Assembly (NCBI GenBank): GCA_902621345.1
Contig: CACNLV010000001.1
Span: 1-64,000, forward strand
From: an uncultured Pelagibacteraceae bacterium
GTDB taxonomy: Bacteria; Pseudomonadota; Alphaproteobacteria; Pelagibacterales; Pelagibacteraceae
DNA: 64,000 nt
Direction of reading: 5' to 3'
Within the stretch, counting starts at the first letter, position 1. Every line of letters starts with the position of its first letter. Position numbers and translations under genes: made by a program. The notes below the pieces were generated by a model. It was not told the origin of the DNA. It was given only the letters and a program-made list of their open reading frames with translations, and did no database searches. This document shows, in pieces, positions 43,517 to 53,564 of this stretch.

Positions 43517-44092
43517 ATGAAAACAATAGAAGAAATTAACCAAAACAACATTAGAAAGATTCTCTCTGAAAAAAAGATACCTGAATTTTTCCCAGGAGAT
43601 GTTGTAAAGGTTGGGGTAAGAATTACAGAGGGTAAAAAAGAAAGAATTCAGTATTTTGAAGGAGTATGTATTGCTAAAAAAAGTAGAGACTTAAACTCCT
43701 CATTTACTGTCAGAAAAATATCATTTGGTGAGGGAGTTGAGAGAACATTTCCATTGTTTGGAACTGTGATTGACTCAATTAAAGTAATTCGATCTGGAAA
43801 AGTAAGAAGAGCAAAACTTTACTATTTAAGAGATAGAACTGGGAAGTCAGCAAGGATTGCCGAAAAAATTAGAAAAAAAATTGGTATCGATGTTGATGTT
43901 AAACCAGAAACAGTAACTGAGGAAAATTTAGCTCCAATCACTAAAGAAAATACTTCAGAAATTAAAAATGAGGCTGTGCCAGCAGTTGAGCCAAAAATAG
44001 ACGAAACTTCAAAAAATGAAGTTAAAAAAGATGCCCCTAAGGCCGAAACTAGTACAGAAAAAAAGCTTGAAAACTTACAAGAAAAAAAATAA
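43517..44092 (+). CDS. rplS: 50S ribosomal protein L19 with an acidic/basic C-terminal tail
   Basis: L19 at the 30S-50S interface. The core (residues 1-122) has [52 protein letters not shown] and the end [16 protein letters not shown]. Residues about 124-191 are a low-complexity extension (many Glu, Lys, Pro, Thr), absent from standard L19. I start at ATG 43517, giving the normal N-terminus; a TTG at 43502 would add five residues. It ends 11 bp before leuC. Confidence 0.95.
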   Translation: MKTIEEINQNNIRKILSEKKIPEFFPGDVVKVGVRITEGKKERIQYFEGVCIAKKSRDLNSSFTVRKISFGEGVERTFPLFGTVIDSIKVIRSGKVRRAKLYYLRDRTGKSARIAEKIRKKIGIDVDVKPETVTEENLAPITKENTSEIKNEAVPAVEPKIDETSKNEVKKDAPKAETSTEKKLENLQEKK

Positions 44093-44103
44093 TTTTTTTC
44101 TCA

Positions 44104-45507
44104 ATGCCTAATACTCTTTACGATAAAATTTGGAATGACCATTTAGTACATCAACAAGATGATGGAACAGCGTTATTATTTGTTGATAGACATTTGGTCC
44201 ATGAGGTTACTAGCCCACAAGCTTTTGAGGGACTTAGAAATACTCAAAGAAAAGTTAGACACCCAAAATTAACTTTAGCTGTGGCAGACCATAATGTGCC
44301 AACAACCGATAGATCAAAGGGTATTTCAGATCATGAATCTAAAATTCAGGTAGAGACCTTAGAGGAAAATTGCAAAGAATTTGGTATTAAACTTTTTAGC
44401 ATGAATGATAAGCGACAAGGTATTGTTCATGTAACTGGTCCAGAGCAGGGTTTTACACAACCCGGAACAGTTATTGTTTGTGGGGATAGCCATACTGCAA
44501 CCCACGGAGCATTTGGTGCTTTAGCCTTCGGAATTGGAACTTCAGAGGTAGAACATGTTTTAGCAACTCAAACACTTGTTCAAAAAAAAGCAAAAAATTT
44601 TAGAATAAATGTTAATGGTAAACTTCCGGTAGGTGTCACTTCAAAAGATGTTATTTTACAAATAATTGGAAAAATTGGAACCGCAGGTGGCACAGGTTGT
44701 GTTGTTGAATATGCAGGCGATTTAATAAGGTCGCTAAGCGTTGAACAAAGAATGACGATATGCAATATGACAATAGAAGGTGGCGCAAGAGCTGGATTAA
44801 TAGCACCAGATGAAAAAATATTTAAATATTTAGAAGGAAAACCAATGTCACCAAAAGGCGAAAAATGGAATAAAGCTTTAGTACATTGGCAAAGTTTAAA
44901 AACCGATGATGATGCAAGCTTTGATAAAGAAGTAAGTTTGCAGGCCAATGAAATTTTACCAATGATAACTTGGGGAACTTCGCCTCAAGATGTGATTACG
45001 ATTGATGGCAAAGTTCCAAATCCAAGTGAAGAAAAAGACGAGGACCGTAAAAATTCCATAGAGAGATCTTTAAAATATATGGGTCTTAAACCTGATATGT
45101 CAGCCAGAGATATCAAAATAGATAAAGTTTTTATAGGTAGTTGCACAAATGGTAGAATTGAGGATCTAAGAGAAGCAGCAAAAATTTTAAAAGATAAAAA
45201 GATATCTTCCCATGTTCATGCAATGGTAGTTCCAGGATCTGGATTGGTAAAACAACAAGCAGAACAAGAGGGATTAGATAAAATCTTTATTAATTCAGGA
45301 TTTGAATGGAGAGAACCAGGTTGCTCAATGTGTTTGGCCATGAATGCAGACAAGTTGAAACCTGAAGAAAGATGTGCCTCTACCTCAAATAGGAATTTTG
45401 AAGGAAGACAAGGAAGAGGTGGAAGAACTCATTTAGTTAGTCCTGGAATGGCTGCAGCCGCTGCAATATCAGGAAGTCTTGATGATGTGAGAAAGTATCA
45501 AAATTAA
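44104..45507 (+). CDS. leuC: 3-isopropylmalate dehydratase large subunit
   Basis: A 467-residue aconitase-family subunit of isopropylmalate isomerase in leucine biosynthesis, carrying a 4Fe-4S cluster. The cluster Cys are at 347 ([15 protein letters not shown]), 407 and 410 ([10 protein letters not shown]), the same positions as in the enterobacterial protein. The His/Ser block [20 protein letters not shown] is intact. It is followed directly by leuD (stop then ATG with no spacer) and leuB. Confidence 0.98.
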   Translation: MPNTLYDKIWNDHLVHQQDDGTALLFVDRHLVHEVTSPQAFEGLRNTQRKVRHPKLTLAVADHNVPTTDRSKGISDHESKIQVETLEENCKEFGIKLFSMNDKRQGIVHVTGPEQGFTQPGTVIVCGDSHTATHGAFGALAFGIGTSEVEHVLATQTLVQKKAKNFRINVNGKLPVGVTSKDVILQIIGKIGTAGGTGCVVEYAGDLIRSLSVEQRMTICNMTIEGGARAGLIAPDEKIFKYLEGKPMSPKGEKWNKALVHWQSLKTDDDASFDKEVSLQANEILPMITWGTSPQDVITIDGKVPNPSEEKDEDRKNSIERSLKYMGLKPDMSARDIKIDKVFIGSCTNGRIEDLREAAKILKDKKISSHVHAMVVPGSGLVKQQAEQEGLDKIFINSGFEWREPGCSMCLAMNADKLKPEERCASTSNRNFEGRQGRGGRTHLVSPGMAAAAAISGSLDDVRKYQN

Positions 45508-46113
45508 ATGCAAAAATTTAGCACATTAAGAAGTATCCCAGCTTATTTACCAATAGTAAATATTGATACAGATATGATTATTCCAAAACAATTTCTTAAA
45601 ACAATTAAGAGAACTGGATTGGGTAAAAATTTATTTTTTGAGATGAGATATGATGATAATGGTAAAGAAATAAATGATTTCATTTTAAATAAAAATCCAT
45701 TCAATAATTCAAAAATTTTAATTGCAGGAAAAAATTTTGGCTGTGGTTCATCAAGAGAGCACGCACCATGGGCATTATTAGATTTTGGCATTACTTGTGT
45801 TATAAGCTCAAGTTTTGCTGATATTTTTCATAATAATTGTTTTAAGAATGGAATTTTACCAATCACACTAGATGATGAAAAAATAAAGGAGTTATCAGAG
45901 TATACCAATAGAAAAGAGGAAATTTTTGTGGATCTCAACGAGGAGAAAATTGTTTACGGAAATAACGAGGTTAAATTTAAAATTGACCCATTTAAGAAAA
46001 AATGTCTTTTAGAGGGATTAGATGACATAGCTTTATCTTTAAAAAAATCTGACAAAATTGAAAACTTCGAAAAAGATCTAAAAAATAAAAAGCCTTGGAT
46101 CTTTAATGATTAA
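45508..46113 (+). CDS. leuD: 3-isopropylmalate dehydratase small subunit
   Basis: A 201-residue swivel-domain subunit that pairs with LeuC. The diagnostic block is [17 protein letters not shown]; the N-terminus has [19 protein letters not shown]. It begins right after the leuC stop and overlaps leuB by 8 bp, so subunit expression should be balanced. Confidence 0.97.
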   Translation: MQKFSTLRSIPAYLPIVNIDTDMIIPKQFLKTIKRTGLGKNLFFEMRYDDNGKEINDFILNKNPFNNSKILIAGKNFGCGSSREHAPWALLDFGITCVISSSFADIFHNNCFKNGILPITLDDEKIKELSEYTNRKEEIFVDLNEEKIVYGNNEVKFKIDPFKKKCLLEGLDDIALSLKKSDKIENFEKDLKNKKPWIFND

Positions 46114-47212
46114 AGTTAAAAAAAGAAAAATCCTTTTATTGCCGGGCGATGGGATTGGACCAGAAGTTATTGGTGAAGTTAAAAAAATAATAAATTGGTT
46201 CAATGATAAAAAATCTTTAGATTTTGAAATCGATGAAGATTTAGCAGGAGGTTGTTCTTATGACAAACATGGGACACCGATTACTGATGAAGTTTTTTAT
46301 AAAGCCTTGGAAAGTGAAGCTGTTATGCTTGGTGCAGTTGGAGGACCAAAATGGGATAACGTTGAATTTACAAAAAAACCCGAGAGAGCACTTTTAAAAT
46401 TGAGAAAAGAATTAAAATTATTTGCAAACTTAAGACCCGCTATATGTTTCAAACAATTAGTTGAAGCATCTACATTAAAACCTGAAATCGTCTCAGGATT
46501 AGATATTATGATCGTGAGAGAGTTGACTGGTGGAATTTATTTTGGTGAACCCAGAGGTATTAAACCAATTGAAAATGGTGAAAGAAAAGGAATAAATACT
46601 CACACTTACACAAGTAGCGAAATTACAAGAGTAGCAAGAGTAGCTTTTGATTTAGCGAAAAAAAGATCAAATAAAGTTACATCTTGTGAAAAATCTAATG
46701 TAATGGAGGCTGGACAATTATGGAAAGAGGAGGTTCAAGCACTTCATGAAAAGGAATATAAGGATGTGGAATTAAGTCATATGCTTGCCGACAATTGTGC
46801 AATGCAGTTATTAAGAAATCCGAAACAATTTGATGTCATTGTTACAGATAATCTTTTTGGGGATATGCTTTCAGATCAAGCTTCAATGTTGACGGGTTCA
46901 TTAGGATTATTGCCCTCAGCCTCATTAGGTGCAAAAAATAAAGATGGAGAAATGAGAGCGATGTATGAGCCTATTCATGGGTCTGCACCTGATATAGCAG
47001 GGAAAGGTCTAGCAAATCCGATAGCAACAATTTTAAGCTTTGCAATGGCTTTAAGATACTCCTTGGATCTTGATAAAGAGGCAGAGGGCTTAGAAAAAGC
47101 TGTTCAGGATGTCTTAAATGATGGTTTAAGAACCAAAGACATTTTATCCAAGGGAATGAAAGAAATATCAACATCTAAAATGGGTGATGCGATCATTTCA
47201 AAATTGCAATAA
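46106..47212 (+). CDS. leuB: 3-isopropylmalate dehydrogenase
   Basis: A 368-residue NAD-dependent oxidative decarboxylase completing the leucine side chain precursor 2-oxoisocaproate. Family features are [15 protein letters not shown], the substrate Arg/Tyr block [31 protein letters not shown] and [19 protein letters not shown]. It closes leuCDB; leuA is not in the window. The dmdC gene starts 26 bp after the stop with no obvious terminator, so read-through into the DMSP genes is possible. Confidence 0.98.
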   Translation: MIKVKKRKILLLPGDGIGPEVIGEVKKIINWFNDKKSLDFEIDEDLAGGCSYDKHGTPITDEVFYKALESEAVMLGAVGGPKWDNVEFTKKPERALLKLRKELKLFANLRPAICFKQLVEASTLKPEIVSGLDIMIVRELTGGIYFGEPRGIKPIENGERKGINTHTYTSSEITRVARVAFDLAKKRSNKVTSCEKSNVMEAGQLWKEEVQALHEKEYKDVELSHMLADNCAMQLLRNPKQFDVIVTDNLFGDMLSDQASMLTGSLGLLPSASLGAKNKDGEMRAMYEPIHGSAPDIAGKGLANPIATILSFAMALRYSLDLDKEAEGLEKAVQDVLNDGLRTKDILSKGMKEISTSKMGDAIISKLQ

Positions 47213-47238
47213 TTAATTAATTATTTTAAACTTTAAAT

Positions 47239-49005
47239 ATGCCAAGCTATATAGCACCAGTTGATGATATGATGTTTCTTTTTGAGAAATTAAGGGACAA
47301 TAAAAATTATAATGAACTGGAAAAATATAAAGATGTGAGTCCAGAGCTAGTAAAAGATATTTTAGAAGAAGCCGCAAAAATCAATCAAAATTTGATTTTG
47401 CCACTCGCTAAAGCTGGAGATGAAAATCCTGCAATTCTAGAAAACGGAGTTGTAAGAACTCCACCAGGATACAAAGAGGCTTATCAAAAATATATTGAGG
47501 ACGGTTGGACTTCATTATCTTGTGATCCAAAATACGGAGGACAAGGCATGCCACGAACTGTTAGTGCATTTTTTGATGAAATGATATCATCTGCAAGTCT
47601 AGCATTTAAACTTTACAGCGAATTAACTTTAGGAGCTTATAATTGTATTCATCACCATGCCACAGATGAAATAAAAAACAAATACCTTCCTAAAATGGTG
47701 GAAGGTAAATGGAGTGGCACAATGTGTTTAACCGAACCAGTCTGTGGAACAGACTTAGGTTTATTAAAAACAAAGGCGGTAGAACAACCAGACGGAACAT
47801 ATAAAATCACAGGGCAAAAAATATTTATTACCTCTGGTGATCATGATTTAACAGAAAATATTATACATTTGGTAATAGCAAGAGCAACAGATTCGCCCAA
47901 AGGGACTAAGGGAATAAGCTTATTCTTAGTTCCAAAATTTATTGTAAAAGAAGATGGAACAGTTGGCTCAAGAAATGGGATTTCTACTGGATCAATAGAA
48001 ACAAAAATGGGTATTAAGGGTTCAGCTACATGTGTATTAAATTTTGATGAGGCCACAGGAATAATGATTGGCCCTAAAAACAAGGGATTGAGTCAAATGT
48101 TTACAATGATGAATCTAGAGAGAATCGTTGTAGGTATTCAAGGTTTAGGAATTTCAGAAATTGCTTATCAAAATTCTCTTAATTATGCAAAAGAGCGAAA
48201 ACAAGGAAAAAGCAATAATAATAAGTCTGAAAATGGAAAAGCAGATTCAATTATTGAGCATGCTGATATAAGAAAAACTTTGTTGAACATGAAGTCTATA
48301 ATTGAGGGAGAAAGAGCGTTATGTTTCTGGTTGTCTCAACAAACTGAAGTTGGTTTAAATCATGATGATCAAAAGATCAAACAGGAGGCCTTGGATATGG
48401 TCTCCTTAATGACACCAGTTGTTAAATCGTTATTTTCTGATTTAGGAATGGAAATAACAAGTGATGCAATGCAAATATTTGGTGGATACGGTTATACAAA
48501 AGATCAAGGTATAGAGCAATTGTATAGAGATAACAGGATTACGCCGATTTATGAGGGAACTAATTCAGTACAAGCAGCTGATTTAGTTTTTAGAAAACTG
48601 TCAACTAAGAATGGAAACATAGTTGATAAATTTATGAATTTAATTAAATCTGAAACTAATTCAGATGATGAAAAAATGAAGCCATTTGTTGATACATTAA
48701 ATTATAATTTAGGAATCTTAAAAAAATTTAGTGATTGGACTATTGATAAAATAAAGACTAACAAAGATGATGTCAGTGCAGCTGCTAATGATTATTTGAA
48801 GACACTTGGTTATATATCTCTAGCTTTTTCTTGGGTAAAAGTTTTAACTGTAAGTTTTAAAGATTTTGAGGAAAATAAAAAGTTTCATGAAGATAAAATA
48901 AATACTGCAAAATTTTATTTTGAAAAAGTTTTGCCGAGAGCTGAACAACATTATAAATCTGCCATCTCGGGAAGTTCAAATATCATGAATTTTAAATTTA
49001 ATTAA
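47239..49005 (+). CDS. dmdC: 3-methylmercaptopropionyl-CoA dehydrogenase (DmdC-type acyl-CoA dehydrogenase)
   Basis: A 588-residue long-form acyl-CoA dehydrogenase. Flavin/substrate motifs are GTMCLTEPVCGTDLGLL and KIFITSGDHD; the C-terminal catalytic-base region is TPIYEGTNSVQAADLV, after QIFGGYGYTKDQGIEQLYRD. The N-terminus MPSYIAPVDDMMFLFEKL and the C-terminal extra helices fit the DmdC branch. It would form methylthioacryloyl-CoA, the third step of DMSP demethylation. Assignment rests on the adjacent dmdB and dmdA; dmdD (hydratase) is not in the window. Confidence 0.88.
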   Translation: MPSYIAPVDDMMFLFEKLRDNKNYNELEKYKDVSPELVKDILEEAAKINQNLILPLAKAGDENPAILENGVVRTPPGYKEAYQKYIEDGWTSLSCDPKYGGQGMPRTVSAFFDEMISSASLAFKLYSELTLGAYNCIHHHATDEIKNKYLPKMVEGKWSGTMCLTEPVCGTDLGLLKTKAVEQPDGTYKITGQKIFITSGDHDLTENIIHLVIARATDSPKGTKGISLFLVPKFIVKEDGTVGSRNGISTGSIETKMGIKGSATCVLNFDEATGIMIGPKNKGLSQMFTMMNLERIVVGIQGLGISEIAYQNSLNYAKERKQGKSNNNKSENGKADSIIEHADIRKTLLNMKSIIEGERALCFWLSQQTEVGLNHDDQKIKQEALDMVSLMTPVVKSLFSDLGMEITSDAMQIFGGYGYTKDQGIEQLYRDNRITPIYEGTNSVQAADLVFRKLSTKNGNIVDKFMNLIKSETNSDDEKMKPFVDTLNYNLGILKKFSDWTIDKIKTNKDDVSAAANDYLKTLGYISLAFSWVKVLTVSFKDFEENKKFHEDKINTAKFYFEKVLPRAEQHYKSAISGSSNIMNFKFN

Positions 49006-49006
49006 A

Positions 49007-50623
49007 ATGAGTCATTACGACACAAATTTAGATAAAAACGAGGCTAATTATATACCCTTAACACCCCTAACTTTCTTAAAAAGAGCCAAAGATATATATC
49101 CAGACTATGAGGCGGTTATTTATGAGGATCGTAAATACTCTTGGACTGAAGTCTATAAGCGTACTGTAAAATTTGCAAGTGCTCTCACTAAAATTGGTGT
49201 TAGAAAAGGTGACACTGTCTCATTTTTAGCTTTTAACACTCCAGAAATTTTTGAAGGTCATTACTCTGTACCAATGACTGGTGCAGTTTTAAACACAATC
49301 AATATTAGGTTGGATGCTAAGACTATTGCATACATTTTAAATCATAGCGACGCAAAAGTATTAGTCGTTGATAGGCAGCTTCATGGTGAAGTTAAGAAAG
49401 CATTGAACACAATAAATAAGAAAATAATTATTATTGATATTGTAGATAAATTTGCCGATCAATCAAAGTGTGAAAAAATTGGAGAGTTAGAATATGAAAG
49501 TTTTCTAAATACTGGAGATGAAAATTTTGATTGGAAAATGCCTGAGGATGAGTGGCAGGCGATTTCATTAAGTTATACATCTGGAACCACTGGAAATCCA
49601 AAAGGTGTTGTTTATCATCACAGAGGATCTTATTTGATGTCTACTGGAAGTGCAGTTGCTTGGAATATGCCAAATAGGTTAAATTTCTTAACTATCGTCC
49701 CAATGTTTCATTGTAATGGCTGGGGTTACCCGTGGACAGTGCCTATGTTAAATGGAAGAACTATTTGTTTAAGAAATATTGATGTGAAGAAGATATTTAA
49801 ATTAATAGACAAACATAATATAACCCATTTTGGCGGAGCACCGATTGTATTAAACATGATCACTGGCGCACCTGAGTCTGATAGAAAAAGATTAAAACAA
49901 AAAGTCTTTGTTTTAACTGCTGGAGCCCCCCCGCCTAGTATAATATTTAAAAAAATGAAAGAACTCGGATTTGAAGTTATGCATGTTTATGGATTAACAG
50001 AAACTTATGGTCATGTCACTCAATGCGCATGGAATGAATCTTGGAATAAATTTGATGAAGAAAAACAGAATGAAATTAAAGCAAGGCAGGGAGTTAGATA
50101 TCCAAACACCGAGGGAATAGCCGTTATGGATCCTAAGACCATGAAAGAAGTACCAAAAGATGGAAAAACTATTGGTGAGATTATGATTAAAGGTAATGTT
50201 GTGATGAAAGGGTATTTTAAAGATAAAGATGCTACCAACAAAGCAATGGATGGAGGATGGTTTCATTCAGGTGACTTAGCAGTAATGCATTCAGATGGCT
50301 ATGTAAAAATCCAAGACAGGTCCAAAGACATAATTATTTCAGGAGGAGAAAATATATCGTCAATAGAAATAGAAAATACTTTAGCAAAGCACCCTTCGGT
50401 TTCAATTGCGGCAGTTGTAGCTAAACCTGACCAAAAATGGGGTGAGGTTCCTTGTGCATTTATTGAACTGGTAAAAGACAAGCTTACAACTGAAAAAGAA
50501 CTGATTAGTTTTTGTAAAGAAACCCTTGCTGGATTTAAAGTTCCAAAACAAGTAGTTTTTTGTGAATTACCTAAAACTTCAACAGGAAAAATCCAAAAAT
50601 TTGAATTAAGAAAAAAATTTTAA
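49007..50623 (+). CDS. dmdB: 3-methylmercaptopropionate-CoA ligase (DmdB-type)
   Basis: A 538-residue AMP-forming acyl-CoA synthetase. The phosphate loop is SLSYTSGTTGNPKGVVYHH, with HVYGLTETYGHVTQCAWN, the hinge GWFHSGDLAVMHSDGYV, GGENISSIEIENTL and the C-terminal adenylation Lys in KTSTGKIQKFELR. It activates methylmercaptopropionate from DmdA to its CoA ester using ATP. It begins 1 bp after the dmdC stop. Other short-chain acids may also be accepted in this family. Confidence 0.88.
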   Translation: MSHYDTNLDKNEANYIPLTPLTFLKRAKDIYPDYEAVIYEDRKYSWTEVYKRTVKFASALTKIGVRKGDTVSFLAFNTPEIFEGHYSVPMTGAVLNTINIRLDAKTIAYILNHSDAKVLVVDRQLHGEVKKALNTINKKIIIIDIVDKFADQSKCEKIGELEYESFLNTGDENFDWKMPEDEWQAISLSYTSGTTGNPKGVVYHHRGSYLMSTGSAVAWNMPNRLNFLTIVPMFHCNGWGYPWTVPMLNGRTICLRNIDVKKIFKLIDKHNITHFGGAPIVLNMITGAPESDRKRLKQKVFVLTAGAPPPSIIFKKMKELGFEVMHVYGLTETYGHVTQCAWNESWNKFDEEKQNEIKARQGVRYPNTEGIAVMDPKTMKEVPKDGKTIGEIMIKGNVVMKGYFKDKDATNKAMDGGWFHSGDLAVMHSDGYVKIQDRSKDIIISGGENISSIEIENTLAKHPSVSIAAVVAKPDQKWGEVPCAFIELVKDKLTTEKELISFCKETLAGFKVPKQVVFCELPKTSTGKIQKFELRKKF

Positions 50624-50729
50624 AAAATTGATTAATAGTTCTCATTATAAATTAAATTAACAATATCTGAAGTATAATTATGATTGAAAAAACATTTGAA
50701 ATGAGAGAAAAGATCTAAAATTTAAAAAA

Positions 50730-51839
50730 ATGAAAAATTTTCCAATTGTAAAATCAAGAAGATTGAGAAGTACACCCTACACTGATAGGATCGAATCTCA
50801 CGGTGTAAGTAGCTATACAGTTTACAATCATATGTTATTACCTGCATCATTTAAGTCTTTAGAGTCCGACTATCATCATTTGAAAAAGTTTGTTCAAGTC
50901 TGGGACGTTGCTGCAGAAAGACAAGTAGAGATTTCTGGAAAAGATTCCGCAAAATTAGTTCAATTAATGACTTGTAGAGATTTATCTAAATCAAAAGTTG
51001 GGAGATGTTATTATGCTCCACTAGTTGATGATCAAGGTCTTTTAGTTAACGATCCGATAATAAATAAATTAGCAGATGATAGATGGTGGTTATCGATTGC
51101 TGATTCTGACGTAATTTTTTTTGCCAAAGGTCTTGCTGCAGGAAATAAATTTGAGGTAGAAATTAAAGAGCCAAATGTAAATATATTAGCTGTTCAAGGA
51201 CCCCTTTCAGACGACTTAATGGCAAAACTATTTGGTGATGAAATAAGACAATTAAAGTTTTTTAATTTCAAATATTATAATTTTAAAAAATATAAATATT
51301 TTATTGCTAGGTCAGGTTGGTCAAAGCAAAGTGGTTTTGAGATTTATGTAGAAGACAATTTAGCAGGTCAAGATTTATATGATTATCTTTTTGAATATGG
51401 ATCTGAATATAACGTTAAAGCAGGGTGTCCAAACTTAATCGAGAGAATAGAGTCAGCGTTATTTTCTTATGGAAATGACTTTGATAATAGGGATAATCCT
51501 TTTGAAGCAAATTTTGACAAGTTCATACATTTAGACAATGGAATTGATTTTTTAGGTAAAGAAAAGTTAAAAAAAATAAAACATGAGGGCATATCAAGAA
51601 AACTGATGGGAGTAAAAATTGATCATAATAAAATTGATATGTATTGTGAAAAGACATTATTAGACGATAATAATAAAGTTATGGGCTATGTTAGATCAGC
51701 AGCATATTCTCCAACATTTAAAAAAGTTATTGGTATAGCCATGATTAACAAACCTTATTGGGATGGCAAAACTCAATTTAAAATAGATATTAACGAGAAA
51801 ATATTTGTAGGAACAATTTGCGATTTACCTTTCATTTAG
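50730..51839 (+). CDS. dmdA: Dimethylsulfoniopropionate demethylase
   Basis: A 369-residue glycine-cleavage T-protein-like enzyme that moves a methyl from DMSP to tetrahydrofolate, giving methylmercaptopropionate. The length equals the SAR11 enzyme as I remember it. Typical parts are [77 protein letters not shown] and [15 protein letters not shown]. Upstream is a 106-bp gap after dmdB with a weak -10 (TATAAT, 50673) but no good -35. It is the only clear GcvT-like DmdA in the window. Confidence 0.93.
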   Translation: MKNFPIVKSRRLRSTPYTDRIESHGVSSYTVYNHMLLPASFKSLESDYHHLKKFVQVWDVAAERQVEISGKDSAKLVQLMTCRDLSKSKVGRCYYAPLVDDQGLLVNDPIINKLADDRWWLSIADSDVIFFAKGLAAGNKFEVEIKEPNVNILAVQGPLSDDLMAKLFGDEIRQLKFFNFKYYNFKKYKYFIARSGWSKQSGFEIYVEDNLAGQDLYDYLFEYGSEYNVKAGCPNLIERIESALFSYGNDFDNRDNPFEANFDKFIHLDNGIDFLGKEKLKKIKHEGISRKLMGVKIDHNKIDMYCEKTLLDDNNKVMGYVRSAAYSPTFKKVIGIAMINKPYWDGKTQFKIDINEKIFVGTICDLPFI

Positions 51840-51858
51840 TATAAAAATAAACGTTAAT

Positions 51859-52866
51859 ATGAATATAGCAATCGTAGGTGCAACAGGAAATGTTGGAAGA
51901 AAAATTTTAGAGGTTCTTGAAAAAAAAGAACTTAAAATTGATAATCTACATTTGGTTGCCTCATCAAAAAGTTTAGGAAAAAAAATTAAATTTAGAAACA
52001 AAGAATATGATGTGGTTGATCTAGATAATTTTGATTTCTCAAAAGTTAAAATTACTTTTTTTGCAGCTGGTGGAAAGATCTCCAAAGAATTTGCAGAAAA
52101 AGCTTCAAAAAAATCATTAGTCATAGATAATTCAAGTTTTTTTAGAATGGATCCCGAGGTTCCCTTAATAGTCCCACAGGTGAATTCTGAAGATTTAAAT
52201 AATATCAAAAAAAACATTATTGCAAATCCTAATTGTTCAACTGCACAATTAGTAATTGCCCTAAAACCTTTACATGATTTGTTTATAATCAAAAGGGTAG
52301 TTGTCTCTACTTATCAATCAGTATCAGGAGGTGGCAAAGAGCCTATGGATGAGCTGATTGAGCAAACAAAACTAGCATTAGATGGAGAAAAAATTGACTC
52401 AAAAAACTTCACAAAACAAATAGCTTTTAATGCTATTCCACATATTGATGTCTTCTCAGATGATGGATACACAAAAGAAGAATTAAAAATGTGTTATGAA
52501 ACAAAAAAAATTTTAGATGATAAAATCGATTTAACAGCAACATGTGTAAGATTACCAATATCTATCTCACATTGTGAGTCAGTAAATTTACAATTCGAAA
52601 AGCCATTTTCTTTAGCAAAGGTTAGAAAAGCACTAAATAATTTTGAGGGCTGTAAGGTAATAGATGAAAGATCAGATGGTGGATACGTAACTCCTTTAGA
52701 GGCTGAGGGAAAAGATGAGACATTCATATCAAGAATAAGAGAAGACAAAACAATTGAAAATGGATTAAATCTTTGGATTGTCTCTGATAATCTTTTAAGA
52801 GGCGCGGCCTTGAATGCAGTAGAAATAGCCGAAAGATTGATTAAGAATGATTCATATGCAAAATAA
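51859..52866 (+). CDS. asd: Aspartate-semialdehyde dehydrogenase
   Basis: A 335-residue NADPH enzyme reducing aspartyl phosphate to the semialdehyde for lysine, threonine and methionine. The NADP site is MNIAIVGATGNVGRKILEVL and the catalytic Cys is in NPNCSTAQLVIALKPL; VVVSTYQSVSGGGKEPMDEL and the His block VRLPISISHCESV follow. It overlaps the sdhC start by 20 bp and may share its message with the sdh genes. Confidence 0.97.
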   Translation: MNIAIVGATGNVGRKILEVLEKKELKIDNLHLVASSKSLGKKIKFRNKEYDVVDLDNFDFSKVKITFFAAGGKISKEFAEKASKKSLVIDNSSFFRMDPEVPLIVPQVNSEDLNNIKKNIIANPNCSTAQLVIALKPLHDLFIIKRVVVSTYQSVSGGGKEPMDELIEQTKLALDGEKIDSKNFTKQIAFNAIPHIDVFSDDGYTKEELKMCYETKKILDDKIDLTATCVRLPISISHCESVNLQFEKPFSLAKVRKALNNFEGCKVIDERSDGGYVTPLEAEGKDETFISRIREDKTIENGLNLWIVSDNLLRGAALNAVEIAERLIKNDSYAK

Positions 52867-53239
52867 AGAACCGCTATCTCCCCATATCCAAATTTACAAA
52901 TGGCATATTTCTTCATTAGTATCCATCTCACACAGAATAACAGGAATAATTAATATAGTTGCAATTACTTTCATTTGTCTAATTGCTTCTCTCCTTATAC
53001 TTGGAGAAAGTAGTTATGAAATAATAAATTTTTTTATGAGTTCTCTGTTAGGTAAATTTGTAATTCTTGGAATTACTTGGTCTTTTTCATTTCAAATATT
53101 AAGTGAAATAAGACACTTAATTATGGATTTGGGCTATGGATTTGAGTTAAAGACTTCTAAAATTACAGGTCTTTTAGTTATATTTGGTTCTTTAATTTTA
53201 ACAGTAATTTTTTATATAATTGGAAAAAATTTGATTTAG
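52847..53239 (+). CDS. sdhC: Succinate dehydrogenase cytochrome b556 subunit
   Basis: A 130-residue three-helix membrane anchor of complex II. The quinone-site block is SPHIQIYKWHISSLVSISHR (with Ser and Arg conserved) and the haem-ligand His lies in LSEIRHLIMDLGYG. Start is ATG 52847 or the in-frame ATG 52856. The gene overlaps asd by 20 bp and is followed 1 bp later by sdhD. Confidence 0.95.
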   Translation: MIHMQNKEPLSPHIQIYKWHISSLVSISHRITGIINIVAITFICLIASLLILGESSYEIINFFMSSLLGKFVILGITWSFSFQILSEIRHLIMDLGYGFELKTSKITGLLVIFGSLILTVIFYIIGKNLI

Positions 53240-53240
53240 C

Positions 53241-53564
53241 ATGATAAATGCAACGAAGAAATGGATCTTTTTAAAAATTAGTGGTGCATTACTGATTCCA
53301 CTAATGTTGTGGTTTATTATAAATTTTATAAAAATTTATGATCAAGATTATCTCACAGTAGTTACTTTTTTTTCAATTCCATTATCTAAGTTTTTATTTA
53401 GTATATTTATCATAAATGCATATTTTTTTTCAGCATTAAATATAAGTGAGGTTTTTGAGGATTATATTAAGGAAGATAAAATCAAAAATGTCGCAAATAG
53501 GCTTTTATATGTATCTGCAGTGGTAATTCCTTTAATTACAATTATATTGATTTCTAAATTATGA
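53241..53564 (+). CDS. sdhD: Succinate dehydrogenase membrane anchor subunit SdhD
   Basis: A 107-residue three-helix anchor partner of SdhC. It has the N-terminal helix after [18 protein letters not shown] and the conserved Asp-Tyr pair in [11 protein letters not shown] (Asp74-Tyr75). The usual haem-ligand His eleven residues before this Asp is Phe63 here. Position in sdhCDAB makes the call secure; sequence alone is weakly conserved. Overlaps sdhA by 4 bp. Confidence 0.9.
   Translation: MINATKKWIFLKISGALLIPLMLWFIINFIKIYDQDYLTVVTFFSIPLSKFLFSIFIINAYFFSALNISEVFEDYIKEDKIKNVANRLLYVSAVVIPLITIILISKL

Noticed and set aside
50680..50718. Twelve-codon ORF before dmdA as a leader peptide
   Set aside because: No run of regulatory codons, no attenuator hairpins nearby, and such ORFs are expected by chance; kept only as a note.
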